Positions 21,958 to 34,120 are shown, counted from the stretch's first letter. The stretch: DNA of 64,000 nt from Oikopleura dioica (GCA_907165135.1 OU015567.1:9367001-9431000); one strand, 5' to 3'. Notes: a model not told the origin generated them from the sequence alone. A program made the numbers and translations.

Positions 21958-23741
21958 TCAAATGAGGTCAGTGTGCGCCAGCTCGTAAACAGTTCCAGTG
22001 TGAAAGCCAGGATATTCTTGCTGAATCTCTTTCGGGTAGTCTGTCATCGGGGTTCTTTTTAAGCATCATTATTAAGTTCGCCAGTTCGTGGCAGTCAAGA
22101 GTATCTAGCGATAATATCTTATCACCCAAAAACAAGGATCATCGCGAACTTTCGCTATCTCCCGCATGTTGTAACAAATTATCGTTCCGCCTTGATCGGT
22201 TCAAGTTGAACCCTTGCCTAGAGTGAAGACAACTTTGCACTTTTCCAAAAGATGATGATGCTCATCTAAGAAGTTTCTTCCGGGATCGCCAATAAGGACT
22301 CTGAATCTATAAATTGGTTCACAAAGGGAATAAATAATTAGAACCCTCTGATGCTCTGGGAATTTCTACAACGAGTACTGTATTGAATCACTTGACTATT
22401 GAATCGAACCTTGCCTACAACCATTCGAAGCCAGCTTCAAGAGCCACGAATACACTTGATCGCAAAATTCTGAGGAGTAAAACATGTCTCCAAAAAGAAT
22501 AGTGTCGAAATCAATCACTTGATGATCGAAAAAATCGGTATCGGTGAATTCTCATCAGTGCTTTCTTTTAGACTTTTCAATTCAAAAACAACACGTGTTC
22601 CAGTGCCAGTCAAATGTTCGAAAACATCATTGCATATCGAACTGGTCCTGGGATAAATTTGGTGTAATGCCTGAAATGAGAAAAGAAATCGAACACTGTT
22701 CCTATTTCATTTCCACTGGGGAGGTTGATTGCGGCGTTCAAACGAGCCGCGGAAAGTGCTACTTCATCAATGTCAGCTTAATTAGGGCGATCAAGAAAAG
22801 ATGAAATATTATAGCTAACCAAGTACCCCAAAATAGGGTGTAAAAAAAGATTCGTTACATCGAGAAACATAAAACACAAAACCGATTATAAACTTCTTAT
22901 CGCGCATGATTCACAGGGATAAATAAATTTTGAAACCGTTGTTATAGGAAATAAAACTAAAGATCCACCTGAAAGAGGAAGCTTCCTCGTTCCTTTCTCA
23001 GTAACTCTTCCTCTTTGTATGAAGAACTCATCCTCGTGAAATAAGGTTGGTCAAAACAGAACTGCTCTTTAGCCTTGATTAAGCTGTGCTTAGATGCTGA
23101 TTCCTCACACCCACAGGTACAAGATCTAGCTAAATCAATACAGATTTGACGCCCTTTACTGCACATACATGAGATGCCCTTTTGATCGCCGCCGCTTTGA
23201 TTGGTTATTAAATAAAAGGTTGAACGTTTGAGAAACGAACTCTCCTCCAACGTCTATTTTTCATAATTAATTCTATAATTAACCAATTAACTATCGATGC
23301 CGATCCGCAGCCGCAACCAAAGTCCAAAATTCTACCAAAATCTCTATCTTCAAGGATTATTTCTTTCAAGCTATCAGATAGAAAAGATCGGTTTTTAAAA
23401 ACAGGCTTCTTATCGGTTAAGATTCACGGAATTCGAAATTAAGTGACGTATCTCCAGAAGGGTTAATTATGTCAAACAAGATAAATCCCTTATCAGAATC
23501 CAAAAGATACCGTGTCAGGACCTGTCCACCAGGCCAATAAAACGCCCTAGGTTTAAGCCGTTGTGGCACAACAATAAACACGCGATAAAACATACCAGTA
23601 TGGCTCTTGGAAAGGAAAGTCTTCTTGTGAAACTTTATACGCCGGAGTTTGTGGTGTCACCAGCGCAAGCTTCAGTTCTGGTGTCAGATGGTCACGCGAC
23701 TTCTCGGTCACTGAATAAACTATTTTTAAAGCTGATGACAT
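21958..23741 (-). CDS. ETFBKMT: Electron transfer flavoprotein beta-subunit lysine methyltransferase
   Basis: Several small exons follow the family in order. LTPELKLALVTPQTPAY and EPYW (exon to 23596) join in phase to AFYWPGGQVLTRYLLDSDK. Then come ILDFGCGCGSASI (SAM-binding motif I, near 23300-23350), DIDEVALSAARLNAAIN (about 22720-22770), FDTILFGDMFYSSEFCDQVY (about 22420-22500), and RVLIGDPGRNFLDEHHHLL (about 22230-22310). The end ...GTVYELAHTDLI parallels the TVWGFQP end of the human enzyme. It is a mitochondrial matrix methyltransferase acting on ETFB lysines. Junctions between about 22780 and 23290 were not resolved, so exon detail there is incomplete. ATG 23741 is provisional; TTTATTCAG just inside could instead be an acceptor. 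Confidence 0.75.
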
Positions 23742-26700
23742 ATTATAACCTAAGTCTAAAAACCCACATTTAGACGAGGCTATCAATTTAGTTTGAGTCT
23801 TCCTTATTCATATAAGACCATATATTTCATATATTTTTATAAGATTCGAAACGATCAAATAAAGTTAAAGAATCCAACGCGATAGGGTAAAAGTTAAATA
23901 TTCAATATTGAATAAGAATTTATATTCCTTGCAAAAAATATATTCGACATGATATTATATATACTATCCGCTGAAAATTATGACATGACAAACCTCTATT
24001 GATGGAATCAGCTATTTGGCAGGAAGTAAGTCTTCTATGTTTTATCAGTCGGTTCATTCTGAAACCTCTATATAATATTACATTAGAATTATGTTAAATA
24101 TTATCTGTGTGTATTCAGAGGTGACGGTAGATAGAATACGGAAACTGTTAAGATAAGTGAAGACTTAGAAAAGTTTATAGTGAAGACAGAGTGTGTATGT
24201 GTGCCTGATTAGTTCTCCTCGATAAAAATCATTGTCCGGGAGGGAATGTTCTGCGCCCAGAGGGGTGCGTCTAGTATAAGCTGACGTCTAGGAACTTCGT
24301 TTATAAAGGCAGTGTAATCATGGGCAATTGTGGCGCGGTTAGCTTCGGGAATAACTTCAGTTATGATCTAGGGAACAGATGGTTTATTGATGGAATCAAT
24401 CGAAATTTGGGAAAAATAATCAATCGGTCTTTTTCACGTGACGTAAAATTCGGTGATTTTTACGCAACGTTCATAAAGTCACGTGAATACCTTTTTGATC
24501 ATTATGAAAATCATCACGAAAATGAGCGATTTCAGATATTTGCTTCAACACTCAATAAATAAAATCTGAGCTCTCGCACCTGTCGAAGCGGATTTGTGTT
24601 CTTGATTGACTGTACCTGTAGAGGCGTACGTTCTGCTGAGTATTTTATATTTGCGAGTCGTCGACCTGAGGGTAGTCTCAGTGCCAGTTGGAAGTATTCA
24701 GGACCAGCCCCGCGGCCGAAAGCGATGGAAGAGGCGGCTGATGAGCTGGAATTTGAGCATGGCGATAACGGTCTAAAATCAATGTAAGGGTCATATTATC
24801 TTTAAAGAAAATCAGGTCCTATTTAGTCAAACAAATAGAACATTAGGAATAATAAACTATATGGCCTAAATAATTGATCGCGCGTAACTCTCGTCGAAAA
24901 AATAAAGGACTACCTCTATTTTCCTTCACATGAATATTCATCAATAAATTCTACTTCCTGTGCTTTTCTAACGCACTCTGACTTTCAATAAACAAGAACA
25001 ATGTTATTTCCTTCTCTGTTCTACAATAAATTACAATTATTCGTCAATGAAAAGTATCTCAATTTCAAATGTGTCAAACTACGACGCAAAGCTGCGGGCA
25101 GAGGTAGTAAATATGAATTATCCTCGTAAAGGCACGCGCGCGTGTTTCTCTCTCACTCTGAAGTCATAACTATTACCTCTCTTCATTTTTATTTAATGTT
25201 GTCTTCTTAATAGTTTATTTTTATGGCGAGCGGGTGGCTTTTAATGTCGCTTTGATACTACTCGGTAATCGGGGAAATTTCTTTCATGTTTTTTCTCTCT
25301 TTATTCACACGTTTCCTCGAAAATGTGGTTGAATGAAAAAGTGGGTCGAAACATGTTTCCACTGGTGGATCATTTTTCACATGTGAAAAGTCATTTTTTG
25401 ATGAACTTTTTTTCTGCGCGGTATCTCGAGCACCATCGCGTGGAATTTACCGATTCTATGGCGAGAATCGAAGATTGAAGGAGAAGATATTTCAATCATA
25501 TTCTTCTCTATTTGGTAGAGAGACAATAAACCATGCGTAGAAACGTAGTAAAATTAAATCGGGACAAAATGATATTTTACGTTATTCAATAAACTTCAAA
25601 ACTCATCCTGTCAAAGATGAAAAAACTGCTAATTAGCCAGCCGAAAATAGACCTCCGCTGCTCCTTGCTCTTGACTTTGAAGTCTTCGTCTGATCGACAT
25701 CAAGTTAAAAGTCTACATTTTGGAACATCAGAGTAAAGTGGGAGGACAAGTTTTACATTGTTTTGCGACAGACGTGCAGAATTTTTAAAGCAGAGAGAAG
25801 AAAAAGGAGCATGCTCGTTTATTTTTCATGCGTGGTCAGGGATGACACTGAGTGACAAATTTTCACACAGGAAAATTATTCTTCCGTCATCAAAATCGAC
25901 CGAAAACTACGACTAGCGAGATGGAGTTACTCTGGTAGAAAGACGATCTAAGGGATCAAGATATGCGGTTTAACTCTCTTGTACCACAGCTGCATGTAAC
26001 ATACTGTATGTTATAGATATGTTAAGGGTAACTGGCGATGAAAAATGTGCTCTCAAGTCTTTAAAATCAATGGAAAGGATCAAGCTAAAGCACTCTTATA
26101 TCTTTTTACGATCGATTAGAGAGTTACAGTACCGACCAAAAACACGGTGTTCGACAATACCCTGCCCATTAGTCTACAAAATTAGCCTCAGAAGTAGAAG
26201 ACAAGAAATCGATAAGTCTGTACCTTCCAAGATCTTCAGAAAGCAGCTTGACACGTTTTGTTTGATGCTGATGCTGGATAGATGTGTTTTCTAGTTGCTT
26301 TCAATTGGCTCGAAGAAAACAAGAGAATCGTTCTTTTCTTGTCCCTGAAGATAATTTTAAAGGCCCCCGAAGCCAGTAAGGTACCCATGCGTAAAAAAGT
26401 TCACAGTGAACTTTTTCTCAAATACTAACGGCGCTACTTTTATTAGCGAAGGATCAAGAGCAGTTCGTAAAAAATTCCTTGCTATTTTTCTTTTACATTT
26501 AAAAGCAAAAACAATTATGAATATAAAAATAAAAAAGAGATAGACGCTTTTCCTCGTTTTTATGCTCGGAGAAAAGTAGACAGAAGGAAATTAAAACTTT
26601 TCAATTAGAAATCTGTGGCTGCAATACTGTCAAGGAATTTTTCGGAGATGCCTAAATTCTCATTCATCGAGCCGGTCCTGTGTGGAATTGTCGAGTTGAA

Positions 26701-28972
26701 GCTTGAAGACGTCCGTCTCGTCCCCTTCTGAATTTTGTTCTATTTCCAGGATCACAATCGATGAAATTAAAATAAAAAAATGAAAATGTTCAAATATTTT
26801 ATTACTCAAAATTGATCTTAAATTTTAAGAGCTACAAATGAGCAATCAATCTCATCAACTTCGACAACTGCAGTATGAATCTAAGTGTTTGTTATTCCCC
26901 GAAACAAGTCAATATTTATACTTCAACTCTTGAGTCAGAGGGAACTCCTTCGAGTTCGCTCTACTCTACTTTGCTAGAAATTTTTCTTGTTTGAAAACCG
27001 GAAGGGTGTCTTTTTGGAAGACAACCCAGCAACAGACCAGCCACGTCCGTAAAAAAAACAACAAGTTAAGCTACTCTTTTGGGTTCTGTGTTCTTTTCGG
27101 CCCCGCCTTGGGGCGATTTTTGATACAGTAGCGATATACTAATTAAGAGAGGATTAGGGCTGTAGCAGGTGAACCTCGCCAACCGGGTTAATTATTTTCA
27201 TTTTATCGTTTGGCCATGTAATTATCATTCTAATAATCATCTATCATCAGCCAGTGATATTTGAATAATTGCCACCGTTACTATTACAAACACATGTATT
27301 TATCCACTTATGTAAACAATAATTCAAAGGAAACTTTAGGTACACTCATCTTAGTAGAACTTTGACAAAACAATTCTCTGTCAAGAGTAAAGAACCCGTA
27401 TATATTCTTTAATCTTTTAAAAGTCTCAAATATCTAATCCTCACTGCAAATCACCCATCTAAGTATAGTATGCCTTCTTTAAAAGAATATTCTAACTTAC
27501 TAAACATTCTGAACTTTTGCCACATACAAGAGTCCTACATTCTCTCTTTTCGCCGCTGTCTCGCAGACAATATCGATGACATAAAAATATATAGACACGA
27601 AAAAGTCAATTCTATTCTTAATGGTGTCTATTTTAATTTTCACTTCTTGCTTTATATACGGTATGTCAGTTATTATGTCGAAATTCGATCGGCTAGTAGA
27701 TTTGGCTTAGGTAGAAGACGTCTGTCCTTAACTCTAAACCTGGTTCGTTCTCAGGGGAGACGTTTTTGATTTAGACAATGGCGAACTTTTTGAAAAAATA
27801 AGTGTTTCCTCGAAAAGTATAAATATGATTTGAGAAGTCAATATTTGACTTACAAAAAGTACTACGTTGGGTCATCCAAATTTTGAAACACGTTATTTTC
27901 CGAGAAAACAAATGAAAAGTATAAAAGATGTCAAAACAATATGAATCAAACAGTTATTAAAATACACTATTCAATAACTATCAAGAAGGGACCTTACCAT
28001 GTTTTCGTTTCATTCTTTTTCCTCTATTTACTTGTTCATATCTTCAAAATTCAACTCTCTTTAAAAGCGCACCAGATTTCTTAACAAAAATGTAATAAAA
28101 TTATTTCATTTGGGAGCAATTCTCTTTCGCGAAAAAATCAAAAGATCCAGGTCTCCTGACACATCTCAGATCTGAAGGGGTAGTTACGTGAGGAGAGAGC
28201 GCGTGGGCGTGGCACTAAATGCGTGGGCGCTGGCTGCTCGCCCACGCGTTCGCGAGCCGAACTGCCGAATCGTGACCCATCTGCGCCGTGAACTGGTGAC
28301 TCGCGAGCGCCACCGCCAGAGTGACAACACGTGATTAGCAATATACCGAAAATAAGAAACCAATATTACCAAAATACGCACAATTTTACGTCTGTAATCT
28401 AAACAAATACGCAATACGGAAATCGACAAGAAAACAGCTGTTCCGTTTCCCAGTAGCTACAGTAGTAACAGCTGGATGATTATGACGCAACTATTGATAG
28501 ACATTTTTAGGAGCTTTCGTCACGTAAGATTCTGATAAATCTAACTTCTGTCACATTGAAATACTGTAATTTGACTGCTGAAACTCAGTTTATTGACCGT
28601 TGCGTTTCCTTACAGTATGTTTATTACAGTTTTGCCTCTGGCAGACGCTCGATTCTCTCTACAAAAAGACTTACAGTAACAAAAGCTTTCAAAATTTCAA
28701 AATTGTATAATTTCTGAGAAGTTGTACCAACGAAACCCGGTAGGTCAGGATCAACTGCTCAAAAATCCTTTCTTTGGAACTGATCGTCGATCCGGCACTA
28801 GTCTCGCAGACAGAAAACATGCTGAATTGGGCGGCGGGTTGGGTTTTTCAAAGCCGACCGCGGTCGCCGACTGGCGAGTTTTGGAATTTGCATTTCGCCA
28901 GATTGCGAAAGGCCGTTTGTAAATATATAAGTTAGGCTGACGCGGCGCCAAGTCCGATCATCCGATATCCGA
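23742..28972. other. 5.2-kb gene-poor, AT-rich region
   Basis: Open frames here (for example 24320-24562 and 27470-27769) are short, lack acceptor context or recognisable domains, and are probably chance. There is CA/GT-poor, A/T-rich sequence throughout, an alternating CG patch at 25132-25142 (GCACGCGCGCGTG), and a GC-rich block at 28195-28290 with EGR-type sites. For such a compact genome this is a long stretch without a supported gene. It may hold long-range regulatory DNA or an unrecognised gene with tiny exons. Confidence 0.4.
28201..28247. promoter_or_regulatory. Cluster of three EGR/Zif268-type sites
   Basis: The 9-mer GCGTGGGCG, the textbook EGR-family binding site, occurs at 28201-28209 and 28221-28229. 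Its complement CGCCCACGC is at 28239-28247. The last two form a 9-bp perfect palindrome with a 9-nt centre. The surrounding sequence is AT-rich. Regulatory function is inference. Confidence 0.5.
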
Positions 28973-29170
28973 ATGTTAGCGCCTCCCGCGGGGCAGAAAC
29001 CGGACGTGGCGAATTCTTCCACTACTGCAGCCAGTAGGTCACGCAAGAAGAAGTCAAAGCTTGGCGATTCGTCTAAAGCGGATTCGGCCGACTTTTGCGG
29101 CAGCCTCTTTTTTCGACAGTTTCCTAATTTTGCAATTGATATTTTCACAATTCAGACTGGAGCATTGTGA
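28973..29170 (+). CDS. Possible small basic protein or first exon
   Basis: ATG 28973 opens 65 codons. The first 43 are Ala/Ser/Lys-rich (NSSTTAASRSRKKKSKLG), typical of a disordered nuclear N-terminus. A TATATAAG box at about 28924 sits 50 nt upstream of the ATG, well placed for a core promoter. The C-terminal part (FRQFPNFAIDIFTI) is less convincing, and TTTTCACAATTCAG near 29155 may be a splice acceptor. No downstream exon was found. Low confidence. Confidence 0.25.
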   Translation: MLAPPAGQKPDVANSSTTAASRSRKKKSKLGDSSKADSADFCGSLFFRQFPNFAIDIFTIQTGAL

Positions 29171-29224
29171 AATTCAGAAGATATGAAAATGGAAAAATCT
29201 AAAAAGGATGAGCTTTCACCCTGA

Positions 29225-29306
29225 GCTCAGCAACCTGTGGAGAAAACCTGAGCCAGAATCTGAAAGATGCGGCTTCTGACTCAGGTTTTCTACACAGGTT
29301 GCCGAG
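29225..29306. repeat. 34-bp near-perfect inverted repeat
   Basis: GCTCAGCAACCTGTGGAGAA ... CTGAGCCAGAA (29225-29258) is mirrored by TTCTGACTCAGGTTTTCTAC ... GCCGAGC (29274-29306), 3-4 mismatches with a 15-nt loop. It could form a stable RNA hairpin or be a remnant of a palindromic MITE. Confidence 0.7.
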
Positions 29307-29505
29307 CCAACTTTCCAACTTTCAATCCTCTTTTTTCAGCCCTGGTTAAAAATGCATCTGTATATGCGAATTTTGTCCTGTATGGAATAAAATGAAATGC
29401 CCTGAAGGTTTGATAAGTTAGAATTTTCAATTTGAAAATTTCAAGTACTCGATGGAACTTTTTTCCCCCGTTGGAAGTCCACTAAGTTTCGATGAAGAAG
29501 GACTG

Positions 29506-29827
29506 CTAATGTTTGTGACTTGTTTCTCTGTTGCTGTTATTCGAAACGAGTCCGATTAAAAGTTGGCTAAGCTCGAGATGATCCCTTCTTTCTTGGCCAG
29601 CGGCGGCAGCTTTCTGAAATGAAGAAACTAAAGTCGGAAGAAGATCGAATTCGATTGAAAAGGGGGTTAGAAAAGGAGGCTTCTTTATGACACAGATGAA
29701 TACTATTTTTAATATTTTTGTTAAAGTATTGTATAAAAAGCTTCTTCTTGTTAAAATTACCTGTATCCTTTGGGGGGCTGCGGAACAATCCTCCCCCTCT
29801 TGCGCTCTTTGGTCGAAGAGGCTGCAT
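29506..29827 (-). CDS. Possible 56-residue basic protein
   Basis: Exon 29761-29827 (MQPLRPKSARGGGLF, RSPPKD) and exon 29506-29609 (AAAAGQERRDHLELSQLLIG) join in phase 1 across a 151-nt GT-AG intron if the acceptor CAGAAAG|CT is used. The second exon contains an amphipathic helix (HLELSQLLIGLV). No family was recognised. The acceptor choice is the only one that keeps the longer frame. Confidence 0.35.
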
Positions 29828-30268
29828 TATTCGCTTCTCTTTTTCGATGGATCCGAACAATCTATTATTGTATGTCAATTCCTGTGAAGGAACACAAGAC
29901 AAATAAATGATTGACAGTTCTGGAGAATTGTGTTCGCAATTTTGAACGAGCTCTTGGTGTTTTTAGCCTCTCATAGTAACCACAATGGAAGACAAAAAAG
30001 CACGTACGGAATGTAAATGTTTACCAACTTAAAAAGATCATAACCCAGGCGTGGCCTTTTGACACTGAAAAGAACCCTTTGTTTGTCAAAAATGTATGAT
30101 AAGAAAAGCGGATACTGTAATACGCTCTAGCTTTTACCGAGCTAATCAAAATCAAAAGCAGAAGCATGTTTAGTTGCATCACTCAGATCAATTTTCAATT
30201 AGCGCTAATTTGAAATTAGCTTCATTCATTCGGCAGATTTTTGATTCTTCCCGCAACTTTCAGAGAAA

Positions 30269-31784
30269 ATGCACTTTTTCACCTTCGTTTTTCTTTTCAA
30301 GGAAATCTCCTCGCAAACAGAGAATGAAACAACAACGACAACGGTGATACCAACTCCCATCGGGTATCGTCGACGAACCTCGGCTGATTTTCTCGACGAG
30401 CTTTTGACCGGTTACGACCGTTTTACCCACCCAAATTATTATACAAAAAAGCCAACGAATATTTCAATCAACTTATTCGTCAATTCCATCGACTCAATTG
30501 AATCGAGCACGATGGACTATAAAATCAACGTCTTCCTCCGAATGAAATGGATCGACAAGCGACTTCGTTTCAGCCAAAAAGACGTGCCAGATCCCGTTTT
30601 GAATGTTCATCCGTCGATGTATGAAAATCTCTGGGTCCCTGATCTGATTTTCTCGAATGAAAAAGTGGGCAATTTTCACACATTGACTACGGACAACCGG
30701 CTCTTGAAATTGAGCAGAAACGGGGAGGTCTACACGTCGATTCGGATATCGTTGACATTGGGCTGTTTCATGGACTTTCGCCTCTTTCCGATGGACATTC
30801 AAAACTGCCCGATTCAAATGGAATCCTTTGGCTACAGCATGGACACTCTCCAATTCAACTGGCAAGAGAAAGACGCGATTCAGCTGAACGACAACATCGT
30901 TCTTCCACAATTTAAAATCAAAGGCTTCAAATTAGAAGATTGCACGAAAGTTTACTCGTCTGGAAAATTCACTTGCAAGGAAGGCCAGTTCATCATGCAA
31001 CGACAACTGGGTTATTATTTTGTGCAGATGTATGTTCCGACAGTTTTGGTAGTTTGTCTCAGTTGGATTAGCTTTTGGATAGATATTAACGCGGCTCCTG
31101 CGAGAACTTCTCTTGGTGTCACTACTGGTAGGCTTTTTTTGACTTTAACAACTTCAGAGGATCTTCTCAGTTTTGACGATTACACAACAGGCTCAAAGCT
31201 CAGCAGCTGAAGTTCCCAAACTTTCATACATAAAGGGTAACATTAGACATCTCTTCCTTTATTCTTTTTCTATAAGGAATTGATTATTGGATGACAACCT
31301 GCATGATATTCGTTTTCGCCGCGCTGCTAGAATATGCGATCGTACAGTGGATATCTAGGAAAGACAAAGACAGTGCTTTTTACAAGCGTAAGATTCAAGA
31401 AATCCGGGCAAGGAATGATCCAAACGGCGAATTTACTTCTCAATTTGAGAAGATTAACGGATGGCTGCAGGTAGAATCTTCCTTGATTTCAGTATTGAGA
31501 ATATTCAGTCGTCCGTTTTTTCCCTTATTCCGGGAATCTCGAAAATATCCGGCTACATACAAAGACATTTCGAGTTTGTGTTTTTGAACAACGAAGAACC
31601 AGATCAGAAGAAGTTCTACCAAGAGTTCGCCGTGATGATTGACAAACGAGCACAAGTTCTTTTTCCTCTTGCATTTGCTGTCTTTACACTGCTTTACTGG
31701 TCTGTGCTCTTTGGATCTGAAGAAGCTGCTGAGAAGGTTTTAGATGATGCTGTTCCTTATGTTGCTAAATATGAAATGAAATAA
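30269..31784 (+). CDS. Anion-selective Cys-loop receptor, glycine receptor alpha-like
   Basis: Four exons (30269-31127, 31171-31236, 31277-31470, 31509-31784) join in phase. The N-terminus MHFFTFVFLF is a signal peptide. The extracellular domain holds the 15-residue Cys-loop CFMDFRLFPMDIQNC and a second disulphide loop DCTKVYSSGKFTC, diagnostic of glycine and glutamate-gated chloride channels. TM1 starts at GYYFVQMYVPTVLVVCLSW. The TM1-TM2 linker AAPARTSLGVTT with PAR marks anion selectivity; TM2 is split by a 43-nt intron. TM3 is WMTTCMIFVFAALLEYAIV. A short loop with KDKDSAFYKRK precedes TM4 (LFPLAFAVFTLLYWSVLF). It is a pentameric ligand-gated chloride channel of the plasma membrane. Ligand identity (glycine, GABA or other) cannot be fixed from sequence. 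The last exon has a near-copy at 31849-31973. Confidence 0.9.
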
Positions 31785-31848
31785 ATTATTGAATAATAAA
31801 CTCGTCCGCACAGAGTTGAATTGAGATTCGATTTGGAAATTTCTCTAG

Positions 31849-31973
31849 AAATCTATGTTGCAATGGCTGTCTTTACACTTCTTTACTGGTCTGTGCTTTT
31901 TGGATCCGAAGAAGCTGCGGAGAAGGTTTTAGATGATGCTGTTCCTTATGTTGCTAAATATGAAATGAAATAA
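31849..31973 (+). repeat. Duplicate of the receptor's terminal exon, TM4 to stop
   Basis: From 31866 to the TAA at 31971-31973, this copies 31677-31784. Four differences occur in 36 codons, and every one is a synonymous third-position change (CTG/CTT, CTC/CTT, TCT/TCC, GCT/GCG). Upstream of the copy, TTTCTCTAG at 31840-31848 is a good splice acceptor. Its phase fits donors after exons 1 or 2 (phase 1), not after exon 3 (phase 0), so an in-frame product would skip the TM3 exon. It may be an alternative terminal exon or a gene-conversion relic. Confidence 0.75.
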
Positions 31974-32454
31974 ATGATGTGCTTGCGGGCGCGCGCTTCC
32001 CTTGATTTTCTAGATTTCACCCTACTTTATTGAATAAATAATTGAATAAAGTTCTGACTCGATTCGCAAAATCCGAAGGTGGTGCGTTTTTAATTTTTTT
32101 GGCTGACGAATCAGCGTCGTCTGAAAGATCTGAGTGGATGATTTCGAGAACACAATTCGAGTTGCTGAGAGTGCTTTCGGTTTTTTATCAATAGAGAAAT
32201 TAATAAGAGATTATTACTGCTTTATCTTCTCAGTGTTTTTTGGGACCCTTCTAAAAATTTTGGCAGTTATCGCAAAAACACGGTTTCGCAACCACTTGGA
32301 AAATGATTGCAATCACTAACAGTTGACCACATATTTCTCCCTTGCATCACCTGACTGCTTCCTTCCGCCTTTATATTCCCTTCTGCTCTGTCTCTTGAAT
32401 CCAATTAGCGACTTTCAAGTGAAAGTTTAGAGAAATTCTTATATTATATAAGAA
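31974..32454. other. Spacer
   Basis: About 480 nt with AATAAA signals at 32032-32045 and a TATATAAG at 32445-32452, 3 nt before the next ATG. The short open frame at 32134 has no supporting features. Confidence 0.4.
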
Positions 32455-33728
32455 ATGGGCATTGATGCCGATATCGACGAGGCCGCAAGAAGCAAGGTCG
32501 ACGAAAGGCTGAAAGACAGTATCTTCTGTCCAGTTTGCAAATTAATTTTGGAGGTAAAAGCGTTATTTATTAATTTCTTTTTCGAAATCTTTTAGGACCC
32601 TGTTAATCTTAATTGCTGCGGAGGTCACCTGTGCTCCAAATGCCGCGATGGTGTTCTACGGACCGGGTATTCGAACTGCCCGTTTTGCCGAAAGCCGAAC
32701 TTCACTGCCACAAAGGGGCGATTAATGGTGGATGTTTTGAGCACTCTCAAGCTTATTTGCCCTAATACAGACTGTCGATCTTCTATTCCCTACGAAAAGT
32801 ACGAAGAGCACAAGAAGAACTGCCTGGCACTTCATGAGAAAAAATGCCCAGAGTGCGAGCAGACTACTTCGTTGAGCAAGTTCCACGAGCATTTTAAGTG
32901 TTTCGAGAAAATGGCGGCTAAAAATGCTGCTACGAAAGAAGAAAATGCATCTCTGAAAACGAGACTAACGGAAGCGGAGGAGCGACTCGCAGGAATGACT
33001 GGTGAACTTGGAGAGATGAAGAAGGAGCAACCACCCTCTGCTGGAACTCGGTCAAAAAAGCGAAAGAGAAACCAAGCTGCTTCGAATGAGATACAGCACC
33101 AAAAAAAGAGATCTCAAAAAAGGAACGAATTAGAAAGGATGGAAAGAGAAATAGGAGCGATTGGCGGCGCTGGGCATTTCTTCGAGAATGATGTTGATCC
33201 CTTACTTAGACATGTATTCAATGGGAATGGAGTAGTAAGACATGTGATGGCGGAAAGAGAAATCCGAAACATCTTGAAGATGCTGGCACTCGGCGTAACC
33301 CAAATAAATTTGAAGGAACGGGAGTTTTAAAATTTAACTAAGCGTAATTTCCACTGCGTTATGTAGTTTCAAATTGCTGATTTCTATAAACTCTCCGCGA
33401 AGTTTGCGGTTCGCCAGGCTTTGGAGGTCGAGGAGAACGGATGGAAAATCAAATTCATTGGTGCCCACTACACTTGGACAAGACCCAAGGACACACACCT
33501 TTGGCATCTTCTCTGGATTTCGAACAAAGGTAAGCAAAAATATTTAAGTATCAAAAACAAATTTTAGACGGCGGCGTGCCATTCACGGCGGTGGTCGATG
33601 AAATGAATTGGGATGGGGATGTGGAGACCACAAGAGATGGCACATCCGAGCCGGAGGGTCAGAAACAATTGATGAAGCACAAGTGGATTGGTGGTAAAAA
33701 TGTACGATACAATGTCACTTTACTGTAA
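32455..33728 (+). CDS. TRAF-like RING E3 ligase
   Basis: Four exons (32455-32553, 32596-33294, 33367-33529, 33568-33728) encode 373 residues. The RING spans the first intron: CPVCKLILE | DPVNLNCCGGHLCSKC ... NCPFCRK. One or two TRAF-type zinc-finger segments follow (LICPNTDCRSSIPYEKYEEH, CPECEQTTSLSKFHEHFKC), then a coiled coil (EENASLKTRLTEAEERLAGM) and a basic stretch (TRSKKRKRNQ). The C-terminal domain (WKIKFIGAHYTWTRP, VPFTAVVDEMNWDG, NVRYNVTLL) is beta-rich and may be a diverged MATH/TRAF-C domain. The second intron (33295-33366) is placed at CTCGGC|GTAACC because reading on stops at once. A related TRAF-zinc-finger gene lies at 61307. AATAAA follows the stop. Confidence 0.75.
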
Positions 33729-33802
33729 ATAAAGAATTATTTAGCAAAGCTTTGTTATATACTGAAAACATTTCTTGAAGTCTACTCAAGAAAAAAAATC
33801 AG

Positions 33803-34120
33803 CATTGACACTGTTTTTTTTATGTTTCCGACCTCATTTTCGACCCTCTGTAAAAAAGGGATGAGTATATCCTGAGATTATCTTAACCCCCCTACGCCAC
33901 AGAGTAGACCTTCAGCTCTTATTTGAGCCCTTTCGGGTATTTCCGAGTTGATGACGTCATTTGTGAAAGAACACGTGTCAATGACATTTGCTCAGTGTCC
34001 CTACGCCATAAAGCAGACCCTAAGCTACATTTTGGTACCCTTTGGGACTCTCTGCGACTTCTCTGGTCGGAGAACATAGACTCCCTAGTTGTCGGAAACA
34101 TAAAAAAAACAGTGTCATTG
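33803..34120. mobile_element. MITE-like element with exact 5-bp target duplication, copy B
   Basis: Element 33808-34115 (308 bp) is flanked by CATTG at 33803-33807 and 34116-34120. Terminal inverted repeats ACACTGTTTTTTTTATGTTT CCGAC are perfect for 25 bp. A unit starting CCCTACGCCA occurs twice in direct orientation (about 33892 and 34000). TGATGACGTCATTTGTG lies between them. No transposase frame. Confidence 0.8.

Noticed and set aside
24320-24562. 81-codon plus-strand frame beginning MGNCGAVSFG
   Set aside because: An N-terminal Gly-Asn-Cys looks like a myristoylation site, but there is no splice-acceptor or promoter context, no domain, and no supporting neighbours.
27470-27769. 99-codon plus-strand frame
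   Set aside because: Composition is A/T-driven and no motif, acceptor or poly(A) context supports it.
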